A stretch of DNA of 64,000 nucleotides from Buttiauxella warmboldiae (lineage in GTDB: Bacteria > Pseudomonadota > Gammaproteobacteria > Enterobacterales > Enterobacteriaceae): NCBI RefSeq assembly GCF_003818135.1, contig NZ_RPOH01000062.1, positions 1 through 64,000 of the forward strand, given 5' to 3'. Numbering within the stretch: the first letter of the stretch is position 1; each line of letters starts with the position of its first letter. Under the pieces are notes generated by a model that was given only the letters and a program-made list of their open reading frames with translations, ran no database searches and was not told the origin of the DNA. Shown in pieces: positions 32,248 to 40,413 of this stretch. Position numbers and translations under genes: made by a program.

Positions 32248-32601
32248 ATGAATTACGTTGATGGTTTTGTTGTTGCTGTTCCCGCCGCAAATAAAGATGC
32301 GTATAAGCAGATGGCCGCGAAAGCGGCTCCTTTATTTAAGGAGTTTGGCGCCCTACGCATTGTGGAATGCTGGGCTGACGATGTGCCCGACGGCAAACTC
32401 ACCGATTTTCGCATGGCGGTGAAAGCCGAAGAGAATGAAGAGGTGGTGTTTAGCTGGATTGAATATCCGTCGAAAGAAGCGCGTGATGAAGCCAACGCGA
32501 AGATGATGTCCGATCCGAGGATGAAGGAATTTGGCGAATCGATGCCATTTGATGGCAAGCGAATGATTTATGGTGGTTTTTCCCCTATTCTCGACCAATA
32601 G
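32248..32601 (+). CDS. ybaA: DUF1428 protein YbaA
   Basis: Cytosolic protein of 117 residues, nearly identical to E. coli YbaA (VDGFVVAVPA, PLFKEFGALRIVECWADDVPDGK, SDPRMKEFGESMPFDGKRMIYGGF). It has a ferredoxin-like dimeric fold by family assignment; no biochemical function is known. ATG follows GTGGAGG. In E. coli it is followed by pdeB; here the nor genes come next. Confidence 0.95.
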   Translation: MNYVDGFVVAVPAANKDAYKQMAAKAAPLFKEFGALRIVECWADDVPDGKLTDFRMAVKAEENEEVVFSWIEYPSKEARDEANAKMMSDPRMKEFGESMPFDGKRMIYGGFSPILDQ

Positions 32602-32667
32602 AGGCAGGCGGGTGGCGCGCATGTTTACCCGCCTTACGGTCGGGGTTTGCGTCACCCACCAGCAAAA

Positions 32668-33801
32668 TCACCCCTTTAGTTCCCGCAGCAAACCAAACGC
32701 CAGCTTCATATGGGCTTCACTGACGATAAACGCCCGCAATTGCTGCGCTTCATCAAAGCCTTTGGCTATCAAACCTTGTGGCTCGGCTAAAATTTGCCAG
32801 CTCAAATCCGCACGCTGGGTTTCGCCCGCCAGATGCAACGGCAGCTCCGGCGTTTTGACTTTTACCAGCATCGCGGGAAGCATCAGACCATCGGTTGCGC
32901 CCAGCAGATTTTTGGCAAGCGTCATAGCGCTAAACTGAATCGGTTGCAGGAACGGTAGCACTTTACCGTCAATTTCCGCACAATCGCCCAGCGCGTAAAT
33001 ATTGGCATCCGATGTCTGCAGCTGGCGGTTAACCTGAATGCCACGGTTCACCGCAAGCCCGGCCTGTTGTGCCAGGCTAAGATTGGGGCGCAGCCCAATC
33101 GCCGACACCACCGCATCCACTTCGACGACTCGTCCATGACTCAAGGTGGCATCAATTCCCTGCGCTGTTTGCGCCAGGGATTGCAGGCGTTGATTAAATA
33201 ACATTTCGACGCCCATCTGGTTCAGGCGCAGCTGGAGGCGGCTGCTCACTTCAGCGGGCATTAGCGACGCAAGCAGGCTGGAAGCATTATCGACCAGAAC
33301 CACCTGTTTACCGGCGCGGCAAAAATCCATCGCCAGTTCCGTACCTATCAGCCCGCCGCCTAAAATCATCACCCGCTGCGCATCACGCAGTGAGGACTCA
33401 CAGGCGAGATACTCCTGCTGACTGTTGAGCGTCAGCATCAGCTCTTTGCCGGCAATCGGCGGCAGCAGAGCGCTTGAGCCTGTCGCCAGCACCAGTTTGT
33501 CGTATGACCATTGCTGGTCGCCGCATTTTACCAGGCGCGCTTGTGGGTCGATGCCTGACACCCAACTGTTGGCGTTTAGCGTCAGGTTAAACTGCTCGGC
33601 AAACTCTCCGGCACGTTGCCGGGTGAGGTCATCGGCCCGCTGGTTAAGGCTGATAACATGGCTGAGATCGGGCTTGTTGTACTCATCCATGCTGTCGGCG
33701 GCGATGATGCGCACCGGCACCTGCGCATCATGTTTACGGATGTTTTTTACCAGCTGGCGGGCGGCAAAGCCCGATCCAACTATTACAATGCCATGCTTCA
33801 T
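32668..33801 (-). CDS. norW: NADH:flavorubredoxin reductase NorW
   Basis: FAD-dependent oxidoreductase of 377 residues that passes electrons from NADH to the rubredoxin domain of NorV for nitric oxide reduction. The FAD motif [13 protein letters not shown] is at residues 5-17, the NAD(P) motif [12 protein letters not shown] near residue 147, and the second FAD motif [13 protein letters not shown] near 274. Its ATG overlaps the norV stop by four bases (ATGA), a sign of translational coupling. Confidence 0.96.
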   Translation of the reverse strand: MKHGIVIVGSGFAARQLVKNIRKHDAQVPVRIIAADSMDEYNKPDLSHVISLNQRADDLTRQRAGEFAEQFNLTLNANSWVSGIDPQARLVKCGDQQWSYDKLVLATGSSALLPPIAGKELMLTLNSQQEYLACESSLRDAQRVMILGGGLIGTELAMDFCRAGKQVVLVDNASSLLASLMPAEVSSRLQLRLNQMGVEMLFNQRLQSLAQTAQGIDATLSHGRVVEVDAVVSAIGLRPNLSLAQQAGLAVNRGIQVNRQLQTSDANIYALGDCAEIDGKVLPFLQPIQFSAMTLAKNLLGATDGLMLPAMLVKVKTPELPLHLAGETQRADLSWQILAEPQGLIAKGFDEAQQLRAFIVSEAHMKLAFGLLRELKG

Positions 33802-35237
33802 TTTGCCTCCGTAGCCAGCACGTCAAACACATCTTTCCCGAGTGAACACTCCGGGCACAGGAAGCTGTCTGGCACCTCGCTCCACGGGGTCCCTGGCGCG
33901 ACGTCCTGCATCGGTTCGCCGGTTTCAGGGTCGTAAATCCACTGGCAAACGCTGCACTGCATTTGCGGGCCTAAGTCTGCACAGCTTTTCACGGCGGCAA
34001 CGCTTGCTTGTGGCGCGGCGATAGGGGATGCAACCAGCGGCGTTTGCGCCCACTGGCGGGCAATTTCGCGCCCGTGTGCGCGGCAGTTTTCCAGAGCGTC
34101 GATATCCGGGCGCCATTTCGCTTTCAGGCTGAGCGACATTTCGAAACCGGCATCCTGCAGGCGGGTAGAGAGTCGGTCGACCGCGCCGCCGCTCCAGCCG
34201 TGCGAGCCGAATGCGCTGGCGCGTTTATTACGAAAACGCAGCCCGGTCATCTCCTCCACTAAGCCCGCGATTTTCGGCATCATCACGTTATTCATTGTGG
34301 ATGTTCCTGCCAGCACCCCTTTGGAGCGGAACACGTTAGTCAGAATTTCGTTTTTGTCATGGCGGGCAACGTTGAAAATTTTCACCGCCACGCGTGGATC
34401 GACTTCGTTGATCCCCTGGGCAATAGCATCCGCCATCATGCGGGTGTTGTTGGACATGGTGTCGTAGAAAATCGTGATACGATCTTCCTGATAATCCGCC
34501 GCCCATTTAAGGTACAGCTCAACGATTTGCGTTGGGTTATCGCGCCACACCACGCCGTGCGAGGTGGCAATCATATCCACCGGTAGATTAAAGCTGAGGA
34601 TTTCGGTGATTTTTGGCGTTACCAGGCGGCTAAACGGCGTCAAAATGTTGGCGTAGTAGCGCTGGCATTGCTCGAACAGTTCAGCCTGATCCACCTCATC
34701 GTTAAACAGATGCTCATCGCAATAGTGCTGACCAAAGGCGTCGTTACTGAACAGCACCGCGTCGCCGGTCATATAAGTCATCATGCTGTCAGGCCAGTGC
34801 AGCATTGGCGTTTCAACGAAGATCAGCTGCTTGCCGTTGCCAATATCCAGGCTGTCGCCGGTTTTCACCACCCTGAAATTCCACTCCGGGTGGTGGTGGT
34901 GGCCGTTGATCGAATCCACGCCGTTGGCGGTGCAGTAAATTGGCGTATGGGGAATACGCGACATCAGCTCAGTCAGCGCGCCGGCATGGTCCTCTTCCGC
35001 ATGGTTGATAATGATGTAATCGAGCGTGTTCAGGTCGATTTCGGCTGCCAGGTTTTGCACAAATTCACGGCTGAATTTATGATCAACGGTGTCGATCAGC
35101 ACGGTTTTCTCTTCACGGATCAGGTAGCTGTTATAGCTGCTGCCTTTCAGCGTCTTATATTCGGTGCCGTGAAAATCGCGTACTTCCCAGTCACGTTGAC
35201 CTACCCACTGAATGTTGTTTTTAACCTGAATAGCCAT
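33798..35237 (-). CDS. norV: anaerobic nitric oxide reductase flavorubredoxin NorV
   Basis: Cytosolic flavodiiron NO reductase of 479 residues that reduces NO to N2O under anoxia. Domains: a metallo-beta-lactamase-like diiron domain (1-250) with ligands in NHAEEDH (about 79-85), later His and Asp; a flavodoxin domain (about 254-393) with the FMN loop [11 protein letters not shown]; and a C-terminal rubredoxin (about 425-479) with CSVCQWIYD and CPEC. Expression should depend on NorR and sigma-54 through the divergent intergenic region. Confidence 0.97.
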   Translation of the reverse strand: MAIQVKNNIQWVGQRDWEVRDFHGTEYKTLKGSSYNSYLIREEKTVLIDTVDHKFSREFVQNLAAEIDLNTLDYIIINHAEEDHAGALTELMSRIPHTPIYCTANGVDSINGHHHHPEWNFRVVKTGDSLDIGNGKQLIFVETPMLHWPDSMMTYMTGDAVLFSNDAFGQHYCDEHLFNDEVDQAELFEQCQRYYANILTPFSRLVTPKITEILSFNLPVDMIATSHGVVWRDNPTQIVELYLKWAADYQEDRITIFYDTMSNNTRMMADAIAQGINEVDPRVAVKIFNVARHDKNEILTNVFRSKGVLAGTSTMNNVMMPKIAGLVEEMTGLRFRNKRASAFGSHGWSGGAVDRLSTRLQDAGFEMSLSLKAKWRPDIDALENCRAHGREIARQWAQTPLVASPIAAPQASVAAVKSCADLGPQMQCSVCQWIYDPETGEPMQDVAPGTPWSEVPDSFLCPECSLGKDVFDVLATEAK

Positions 35238-35287
35238 TTATCAGTACCTCAAAAATGTTGAAAAAATAATGCTCGTATTTGAGTTAT

Positions 35288-35303
35288 TACAAATAGCGTG
35301 CCA
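35288..35303 (-). promoter_or_regulatory. sigma-54 promoter of norVW
   Basis: On the minus strand TGGCACGCTATTTGTA matches TGGCAC-N5-TTGCA in all but one position, with GG and GT in the -24/-12 places. It lies 51-66 bases before the norV start. Confidence 0.8.
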
Positions 35304-35358
35304 ATTTTTTATCTTGTTGATTTTTATTGTTATTTTAATTTTTAAATAATTGACATGG

Positions 35359-35413
35359 GTTAAAATGACAATGGTAAAACTTGTCTTTATGACAATTGTT
35401 TTGTCTTTTTGAC
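35359..35413. promoter_or_regulatory. three NorR enhancer sites
   Basis: Three copies of GT-N7-AC: GTTAAAATGAC (35359-35369), GTCTTTATGAC (35383-35393) and GTCTTTTTGAC (35403-35413). E. coli has three NorR sites of this form between norR and norV, all needed for activation. The two spacings, centre to centre, are 24 and 20 bases. Confidence 0.8.
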
Positions 35414-35456
35414 TACGGGAAGGTAAGTTAGTTAAATCGCTATCAGGAGCCGATTT

Positions 35457-36974
35457 ATGAGCCTTTCCATTACCTCTCTTGCCAACATTGCTATTGAGCT
35501 GCAAAACGGCATTTCTCATCAGGATCGCTTTGCCCGTTTGATCCGTACCCTGCGCCAGCTTTTAGGGGGGGATGCGACGGCATTGCTGCGTTATGAAGCG
35601 CGGCAGTTTCGCCCGCTGGCAATTGATGGCCTTGCAGAGGATGTGCTTGGGCGGCGTTTTGCTCTGGATGCCCACCCACGGCTGGAAGCAATAGCGCGGG
35701 CGGGGGACGTGGTGCGTTTCCCGGCGGATAGCGAACTACCCGATCCCTATGATGGGCTGATCCCCGACCACACGGATTTAAAAGTCCATGCCTGCCTCGG
35801 CCTGCCGCTGTTTGCCGATCAAAATTTGATCGGCGCGTTGACGGTGGATGGCATGGATCCCCTGCAGTTCGATCATTTCAGCGATGAAGAGTTACGGTTA
35901 ATCAGCGTGCTGGCGGCGGGAGCGCTGAATAACGCCCTGCTGATGGAGCAGCTGGAAAACCAGACGCCAGCCGTCGCCGCCGTACCGGGTGCGACCAGGA
36001 GCAGCAGTGAGATGGTGGGGCTGTCTACCGGAATCATGCAGCTCAAAAAAGAGATCGAAATCGTTGCCGGTTCCGATCTGAATGTGCTGATCACCGGCGA
36101 GACGGGCGTTGGGAAAGAGCTGGTGGCGCGAGCGATACACCGTGGATCGGCTCGCGCGGCAAACCCGCTGGTCTATCTCAACTGCGCAGCATTGCCGGAA
36201 AGCGTGGCAGAGAGTGAACTGTTCGGGCATATAAAAGGAGCCTTCACCGGCGCTATTCACCATCGTATCGGCAAATTTGAAATGGCAGATAACGGCACGC
36301 TGTTTCTGGATGAAATAGGGGAGCTGCCCCTGACGCTGCAGGCAAAACTGCTGCGGGTTCTACAGTACGGCGATATTCAGCGCGTGGGCGATGACAGCAG
36401 CCAGCGGGTGAATGTGCGGGTACTGGCGGCCACCAACCGCGATCTTAAACAACATGTGCTGGCGGGGGAATTCAGAGCCGATCTCTTCCATCGCCTGAGC
36501 GTCTTCCCGCTGCATGTCCCCCCGCTGCGCGAACGTGGCGACGACATCACCTTACTGGCGGGGTTTTTCTGCGAACAAAGCCGGGTAAAAATGGGGCTCA
36601 GGCAGGTGACATTAACGGATGGAGCGCGCGAGTTGCTGCGCCGTTATGACTGGCCGGGCAATATCCGCGAACTTGAACATGCGCTGTATCGTGCCGCTGT
36701 ACTGGCGCGTGCGGGCAAAGCGGATGGTGAAATCTGGCTGCAGCCGCAGCATTTCCAGTTAGATACGGATGCCGGAGTTAAGCCTGCAAGCGTCGCGAGC
36801 GCTCACCACATACCGGCAGTGAATAATTTACGTACCGCGACGGATGATTTCCAGCGCCGGGCGATTAGCAACGCTCTGGATGCTAACGCCGGAAACTGGG
36901 CGGCGAGCGCCCGCCAGCTGCAGTTGGATGTTGCCAATCTTCACCGCCTGGCAAAACGCCTCGGGGTGAAGTAG
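35457..36974 (+). CDS. norR: nitric oxide-sensing transcriptional activator NorR
   Basis: Sigma-54-dependent enhancer-binding protein of 505 residues. Domains: N-terminal GAF (about 1-170) that binds NO through a mononuclear iron; AAA+ domain (about 188-420) with Walker A GETGVGKE, the sigma-54 contact motif GAFTGA, and Walker B GTLFLDE; and a C-terminal Fis-type helix-turn-helix ([24 protein letters not shown]). It is divergent from norVW, its target. Its stop lies one base from the stop of the convergent pdeB remnant. Confidence 0.97.
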   Translation: MSLSITSLANIAIELQNGISHQDRFARLIRTLRQLLGGDATALLRYEARQFRPLAIDGLAEDVLGRRFALDAHPRLEAIARAGDVVRFPADSELPDPYDGLIPDHTDLKVHACLGLPLFADQNLIGALTVDGMDPLQFDHFSDEELRLISVLAAGALNNALLMEQLENQTPAVAAVPGATRSSSEMVGLSTGIMQLKKEIEIVAGSDLNVLITGETGVGKELVARAIHRGSARAANPLVYLNCAALPESVAESELFGHIKGAFTGAIHHRIGKFEMADNGTLFLDEIGELPLTLQAKLLRVLQYGDIQRVGDDSSQRVNVRVLAATNRDLKQHVLAGEFRADLFHRLSVFPLHVPPLRERGDDITLLAGFFCEQSRVKMGLRQVTLTDGARELLRRYDWPGNIRELEHALYRAAVLARAGKADGEIWLQPQHFQLDTDAGVKPASVASAHHIPAVNNLRTATDDFQRRAISNALDANAGNWAASARQLQLDVANLHRLAKRLGVK

Positions 36975-36975
36975 G

Positions 36976-37266
36976 TTAAGGGTTTTGCCTGTTCCGCGCG
37001 CAATAGTTTGTAACCCACCCGATAAACTCCTCTTTCGCCAGGGCCTTACTGAAAAGCCAGCCCTGGCCGTACTGCACGCCCTGTTGGCGCAGCCATGCTG
37101 CCTGACAGGGCGTTTCAATTCCTTCGGCCGCCATTAAAATATCCAGCGCTTTTGCCATTTCAATAATATGCGGGGTGACGTTTTTATATTCGAGCGCATC
37201 AACAAAAGTCTTATCGATTTTAAGAATATCGACATCGAGATCCTGTAAATAACTAATGACATGGGG
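36976..37266 (-). pseudogene. pdeB: 3' remnant of an EAL phosphodiesterase, probably pdeB (ylaB)
   Basis: The frame carries the end of an EAL domain: ISYLQDLDVDILKIDKTFVD, then PHIIEMAKAL, AEGIETPCQAAWL and GVQYGQGWLFSKAL. The KID lysine, the second-half Glu and the GVQYGQGW segment are there, but the whole N-terminal sensor, the EAL signature and the first half of the domain are missing: a TGA closes the frame at 37269-37267. In E. coli pdeB lies between ybaA and ylaC on this strand, so position supports the identity. It cannot be an active enzyme. Confidence 0.8.
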
Positions 37267-37395
37267 TCAATCAGGGCCAGATGGGGCGGTTTGCCGATAT
37301 AGATCATTTTGCGCTGAAAACCCATACCTGGTAAGGGGGAATGAAAAAATATCCCGCAGACTTGCATTTTATGCATTCATCTTTTACCTTGTTGT

Positions 37396-37409
37396 TATGT
37401 TATAACATA
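37396..37409. promoter_or_regulatory. Zur-like palindrome before rpmE2
   Basis: TATGTTATAACATA is a perfect 14-base palindrome 15 bases before the rpmE2 start. It shares ATGTTATA/TATAACAT halves with the Zur box, but the two halves overlap rather than being set apart by one base, so the match is suggestive. E. coli ykgM (rpmE2) is repressed by Zur. Confidence 0.55.
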
Positions 37410-37423
37410 CGAAGAGATAGGCA

Positions 37424-37681
37424 ATGAAACCGGATATCCATCCTTTCTACCGCACGGTAGTGTTCCATGACACCACGGCCAATGAGTTCTTTAAAGTAGG
37501 CTCAACGATAAAAACGGAGCGGGAAATTGAGCTTGAAGGCGTGACGTATCCGTACATCACCATTGAGGTGTCATCCGCTTCGCACCCGTATTACACCGGC
37601 AAGCAGAAAACCTTTACCAGTGAAGGTAGCCCTGCTCGGTTCCAGCAGCGCTTTGGTCGATTTTTTGGAAAAGGGGAGTAA
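37424..37681 (+). CDS. rpmE2: type B 50S ribosomal protein L31 (zinc-independent)
   Basis: Alternative bL31 of 85 residues (YkgM in E. coli). It lacks the zinc-binding cysteines of the primary L31 and replaces it when zinc is scarce, freeing zinc. Conserved parts are [26 protein letters not shown] and [14 protein letters not shown]. rpmJ2 starts three bases after the stop. The Zur-like palindrome upstream suggests control by zinc. Confidence 0.96.
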   Translation: MKPDIHPFYRTVVFHDTTANEFFKVGSTIKTEREIELEGVTYPYITIEVSSASHPYYTGKQKTFTSEGSPARFQQRFGRFFGKGE

Positions 37682-37684
37682 ACA

Positions 37685-37825
37685 ATGCAGGTTCTGAATT
37701 CATTACGTAGTGCAAAACAGCGTCATCCTGATTGCCAGATTGTCAAACGCAAAGGGCGGCTGTATGTGATTTGCAAAAGCAACCCGCGTTTTAAAGCGGT
37801 GCAGGGCGGGAAGAAGCGGCGTTAA
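37685..37825 (+). CDS. rpmJ2: type B 50S ribosomal protein L36 (zinc-independent)
   Basis: Alternative bL36 of 46 residues (YkgO in E. coli): [18 protein letters not shown], then [22 protein letters not shown]. It has only two Cys and lacks the complete four-ligand zinc ribbon of the primary L36. It starts three bases after rpmE2 and is clearly co-transcribed. The gene is short but unmistakable. Confidence 0.95.
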   Translation: MQVLNSLRSAKQRHPDCQIVKRKGRLYVICKSNPRFKAVQGGKKRR

Positions 37826-37830
37826 GATTC

Positions 37831-37849
37831 GGGGCCCAGGCCCCTTGTC
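37831..37849 (+). terminator. rpmJ2 hairpin terminator
   Basis: GGGGCC CA GGCCCC followed by TTGTCTT, six bases after the rpmJ2 stop. The loop is tight (two bases, so fewer pairs will form) and the T tract is interrupted. Confidence 0.55.
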
Positions 37850-37865
37850 TTGCAAGTCGTCAAGG

Positions 37866-38324
37866 TTATAAACGCCCGAGTGAAAATATATCGTAAAAGG
37901 ACAGCTCGCCCTTTGTCGCAACCATCTTATGCAGCAGCGATTTTTGTTGTTCGTCAACGCCCGGGGAATGCAGAATTTTATCAATTAAGGTGGGGGGAAC
38001 GTTACGCGTGTTGTACCACTCACCGTTATAGCAAACCCGTAAATCCAGTACATCAATATCGTCGTAGCGATAGCGTGGATGAATATCAAAAAAGAAAAAA
38101 CCGTTCAGCAGCGCAAATAACACCACTAAAAGCCAGACTGAACCTGCCAGGGTATCCGACTCCAGCATCACCCAAAGTGTGGCAAACCAGCCAATCCACA
38201 TGCCGATAAATAGCCCCGGATGTTTGCGAATAAAGCTGATGCTAAAGCGCGGGCGGTTATCGCGTTTTTCTTCCGCATTGAGTTGTTCGATGGTATCGGT
38301 AAGCAGACGCTGAATTTCAGTCAT
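37866..38324 (-). CDS. ylaC: inner-membrane protein YlaC
   Basis: Membrane protein of 152 residues close to E. coli YlaC ([87 protein letters not shown]). It has two membrane helices (about 34-55 and 62-80) and a soluble C-terminal part of unknown role. It is a few residues shorter at the C-terminus than E. coli. In E. coli it follows pdeB; here rpmE2-rpmJ2 lie between. Confidence 0.94.
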   Translation of the reverse strand: MTEIQRLLTDTIEQLNAEEKRDNRPRFSISFIRKHPGLFIGMWIGWFATLWVMLESDTLAGSVWLLVVLFALLNGFFFFDIHPRYRYDDIDVLDLRVCYNGEWYNTRNVPPTLIDKILHSPGVDEQQKSLLHKMVATKGELSFYDIFSLGRL

Positions 38325-38425
38325 GATGGGCCTTTTAAACGAAACGCTACAGGCAGAGAACTGTTATTTTAGGAAGCCCGGCTCAAGCAAAAAAGTAACA
38401 GTTCAGCCTTAAAAAAACATAACAG

Positions 38426-38992
38426 TTAGCGAGCGCTGCCGGTCACCGTCTTAATCACCCGGGCGGGGTTTCCTGCAACCACCGTATTGGCTGGAACATT
38501 TTTGGTGACCACCGATCCTGCACCCACCACCACGTTATCACCGATTGTCACGCCCGGGTTAATCACCGCGCGTCCGCCAATCCAGACATTATTGCCAATG
38601 GTGACAGGTTTGCCAAATTCTACGCCGCTGTTGCGTGTTTCTGCATCTAACGGGTGTGTGGCGGTATAAATATGAACGCCCGGAGCCAGCATGCAGTTCT
38701 CACCGATATGAACCGGGCACACGTCAAGGATCACGCAGTCAAAATTGGCGTAGAAATTGGTGCCGAGGAAAATATTGTAGCCGTAATCGCACCGAAAAGG
38801 CGGTTCAATATAAGCATTAAGGCTTTGGCCTAACAGTTGTTCGAGTAACTCGCCACGAATCGCCTGTTCATCTGGTGCCGTGTGGTTAAAGCGATGTATC
38901 AAATGACGCGCATTGACGCGCTCATCGCGCAGTCGCTGGTCCGCAGGGCGATAGAGTTCGCCGTTAATCATTTTCTTTTTTTCTTCACTCAT
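38426..38992 (-). CDS. maa: maltose O-acetyltransferase
   Basis: Hexapeptide-repeat acetyltransferase of 188 residues that acetylates maltose and other sugars with acetyl-CoA. The left-handed beta-helix region (about 60-180) shows repeats such as [54 protein letters not shown]; the catalytic His is in THPLD. The start [16 protein letters not shown] at 38992 matches E. coli, while the frame opens nine codons earlier. Confidence 0.95.
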   Translation of the reverse strand: MSEEKKKMINGELYRPADQRLRDERVNARHLIHRFNHTAPDEQAIRGELLEQLLGQSLNAYIEPPFRCDYGYNIFLGTNFYANFDCVILDVCPVHIGENCMLAPGVHIYTATHPLDAETRNSGVEFGKPVTIGNNVWIGGRAVINPGVTIGDNVVVGAGSVVTKNVPANTVVAGNPARVIKTVTGSAR

Positions 38993-39232
38993 GGTAATGC
39001 CTTTTATCAAAGCCTGCACCGCGTTACCCTAAGTGATTCGCTAGTGAGCGATGTCGTTTTGATGGTTTATTTGTGATGGTAATCACATAGTTAAATAGCG
39101 CTCCACAATCAAAAATTTAACCACGTGGCAGACAGAAGGCCATAAGAACCGGAAAGAATATAGATTCGATTCCGAATGGCTACTACAGTATTGCATTCTG
39201 AAACTAAACAAATTAAGAACGCTTATTCGTTA

Positions 39233-39451
39233 TTAGCGGATAAATGTCCATACCGTTGGTGGTATTTTATCGTAAAGCTTATTCATCGTAAGTTCAGCTA
39301 ATCGGTGGTCGGCTGCTGAATAAAATACAGCCAATTCATTATCTGATAATTCGTATTTATTTTTTTCGATGACACGTTCCAGGGTATCAATCGTTTGGCA
39401 GCGTCGCAGACGCATCAAATAATCGGTCTTGGTTAGTGGTTTTGTCGTCAT
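39233..39451 (-). CDS. hha: hemolysin expression modulator Hha
   Basis: Small H-NS-binding protein of 72 residues that strengthens silencing of horizontally acquired AT-rich DNA. Residues 3-64 are virtually identical to E. coli Hha ([40 protein letters not shown]). It follows tomB by 28 bases and is co-transcribed with it. In E. coli Hha is also described as a toxin neutralised by TomB. Confidence 0.98.
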   Translation of the reverse strand: MTTKPLTKTDYLMRLRRCQTIDTLERVIEKNKYELSDNELAVFYSAADHRLAELTMNKLYDKIPPTVWTFIR

Positions 39452-39479
39452 GAAACACCTTATACATTTTGTAATATTT

Positions 39480-39854
39480 TTAAAAGGAGAGGCTTACAGG
39501 ATTAGCGTGGCTCTCTGTGACGAAACAGCGGAATAATCTATTGCCGGAGCGGCGCCATTTCTGTAAATCTTGCGTATTGATGCCGTAGTTACTGAAAAGC
39601 ATAAATGTATCGTCTAAATATTCATCAATTTGTTCAATCAGCTTACTCTCATCATCATACTTAATTTTGTAATTAAGGGCGAAAGCGGCGATATGCTCAA
39701 TCAATTCGTTCAACTGCAGGTTAATGGCCGAAGTCGGATCGTTAACCCAGCCATGATTACTCTCGCCAAGGTTGGTCAGGCAGTCATGATACAGGTTTTC
39801 GCACAAAAATTTAAGCTGCGCGATATCATGCCGTTTTGGTGAGTATTCGTCCAT
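39480..39854 (-). CDS. tomB: Hha toxicity modulator TomB
   Basis: Acidic protein of 124 residues, antitoxin partner of Hha (YbaJ). Conserved parts are [56 protein letters not shown] and [27 protein letters not shown]; the Cys that promotes Hha oxidation in E. coli lies in the C-terminal RCFVTES. First gene of the tomB-hha pair. Confidence 0.97.
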   Translation of the reverse strand: MDEYSPKRHDIAQLKFLCENLYHDCLTNLGESNHGWVNDPTSAINLQLNELIEHIAAFALNYKIKYDDESKLIEQIDEYLDDTFMLFSNYGINTQDLQKWRRSGNRLFRCFVTESHANPVSLSF

Positions 39855-40413
39855 AATGCAGCCCCTTTTTATCGAAGAAAATTTGATAAACGTAACGAGT
39901 TGGGGTGGACACTCCTGGATGAGGTGGAGATCTTCAATGATTATTCCATATGCTTTTACTATAAATCAATCCTCAGCAGAATTCCTTTCACGATGACGAA
40001 AAATTACATTTGCAGCTAAGCGATTTATCCTAAGGTAATGTTTATTAAGATTTTAACTAATTTTAAAAGCTCTGTCTGATAAATTAACCAATGTAAAATT
40101 TTCGCAAAGCACTTTAACTTCAATAGGTTAACATTCTGTTGCTGGAATGAATCTGATACGCAATGTAAATAAACAATTTGTTTAAGAATGCTCCTAATAA
40201 ATATGTATGAAAATACCTACAAGGTTCATCAGCGAACGTTTGAAATATCTTGTCATAATATTCCTGCCAATGTCGGCCGGCAGGGCGTTTTTTTCAACTG
40301 GCTGGCGCCAAAGGCTGTGGCTGATTTTATCGTTAAATATAGCTAAGCGCATTGGGAGATATAAAAAGGGCCGCTATTACGCAATAGCGGCCCTTCCATT
40401 GCACTGTTAAGCC
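39855..40413. other. AT-rich tomB-acrB gap with an orphan plus-strand hairpin
   Basis: 559 bases without a supported gene, strongly AT-rich from 39930 to 40260. It carries the tomB promoter (not resolved) and the acrB terminator (listed). On the plus strand CCTGCC (40263-40268) and GGCAGG (40279-40284) form a hairpin followed by GCG and seven T, a terminator-like element with no plus-strand gene before it. A 67-residue frame at 40207-40410 overlaps both hairpins and is not a credible gene. Confidence 0.5.
40361..40395 (-). terminator. acrAB terminator
   Basis: On the minus strand AAGGGCCGCTATT GCGT AATAGCGGCCCTT is a 13-base perfect stem followed by TTTATA. It lies about 20 bases after the acrB stop. 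Confidence 0.9.

Noticed and set aside
39233-39854. hha-tomB as a new toxin-antitoxin system
   Set aside because: Both proteins match the known E. coli Hha and TomB closely, and the order is the same.
40207-40410. 67-residue frame in the tomB-acrB gap
   Set aside because: It runs through a terminator-like hairpin and then the acrB terminator; no recognisable domain or ribosome-binding site.
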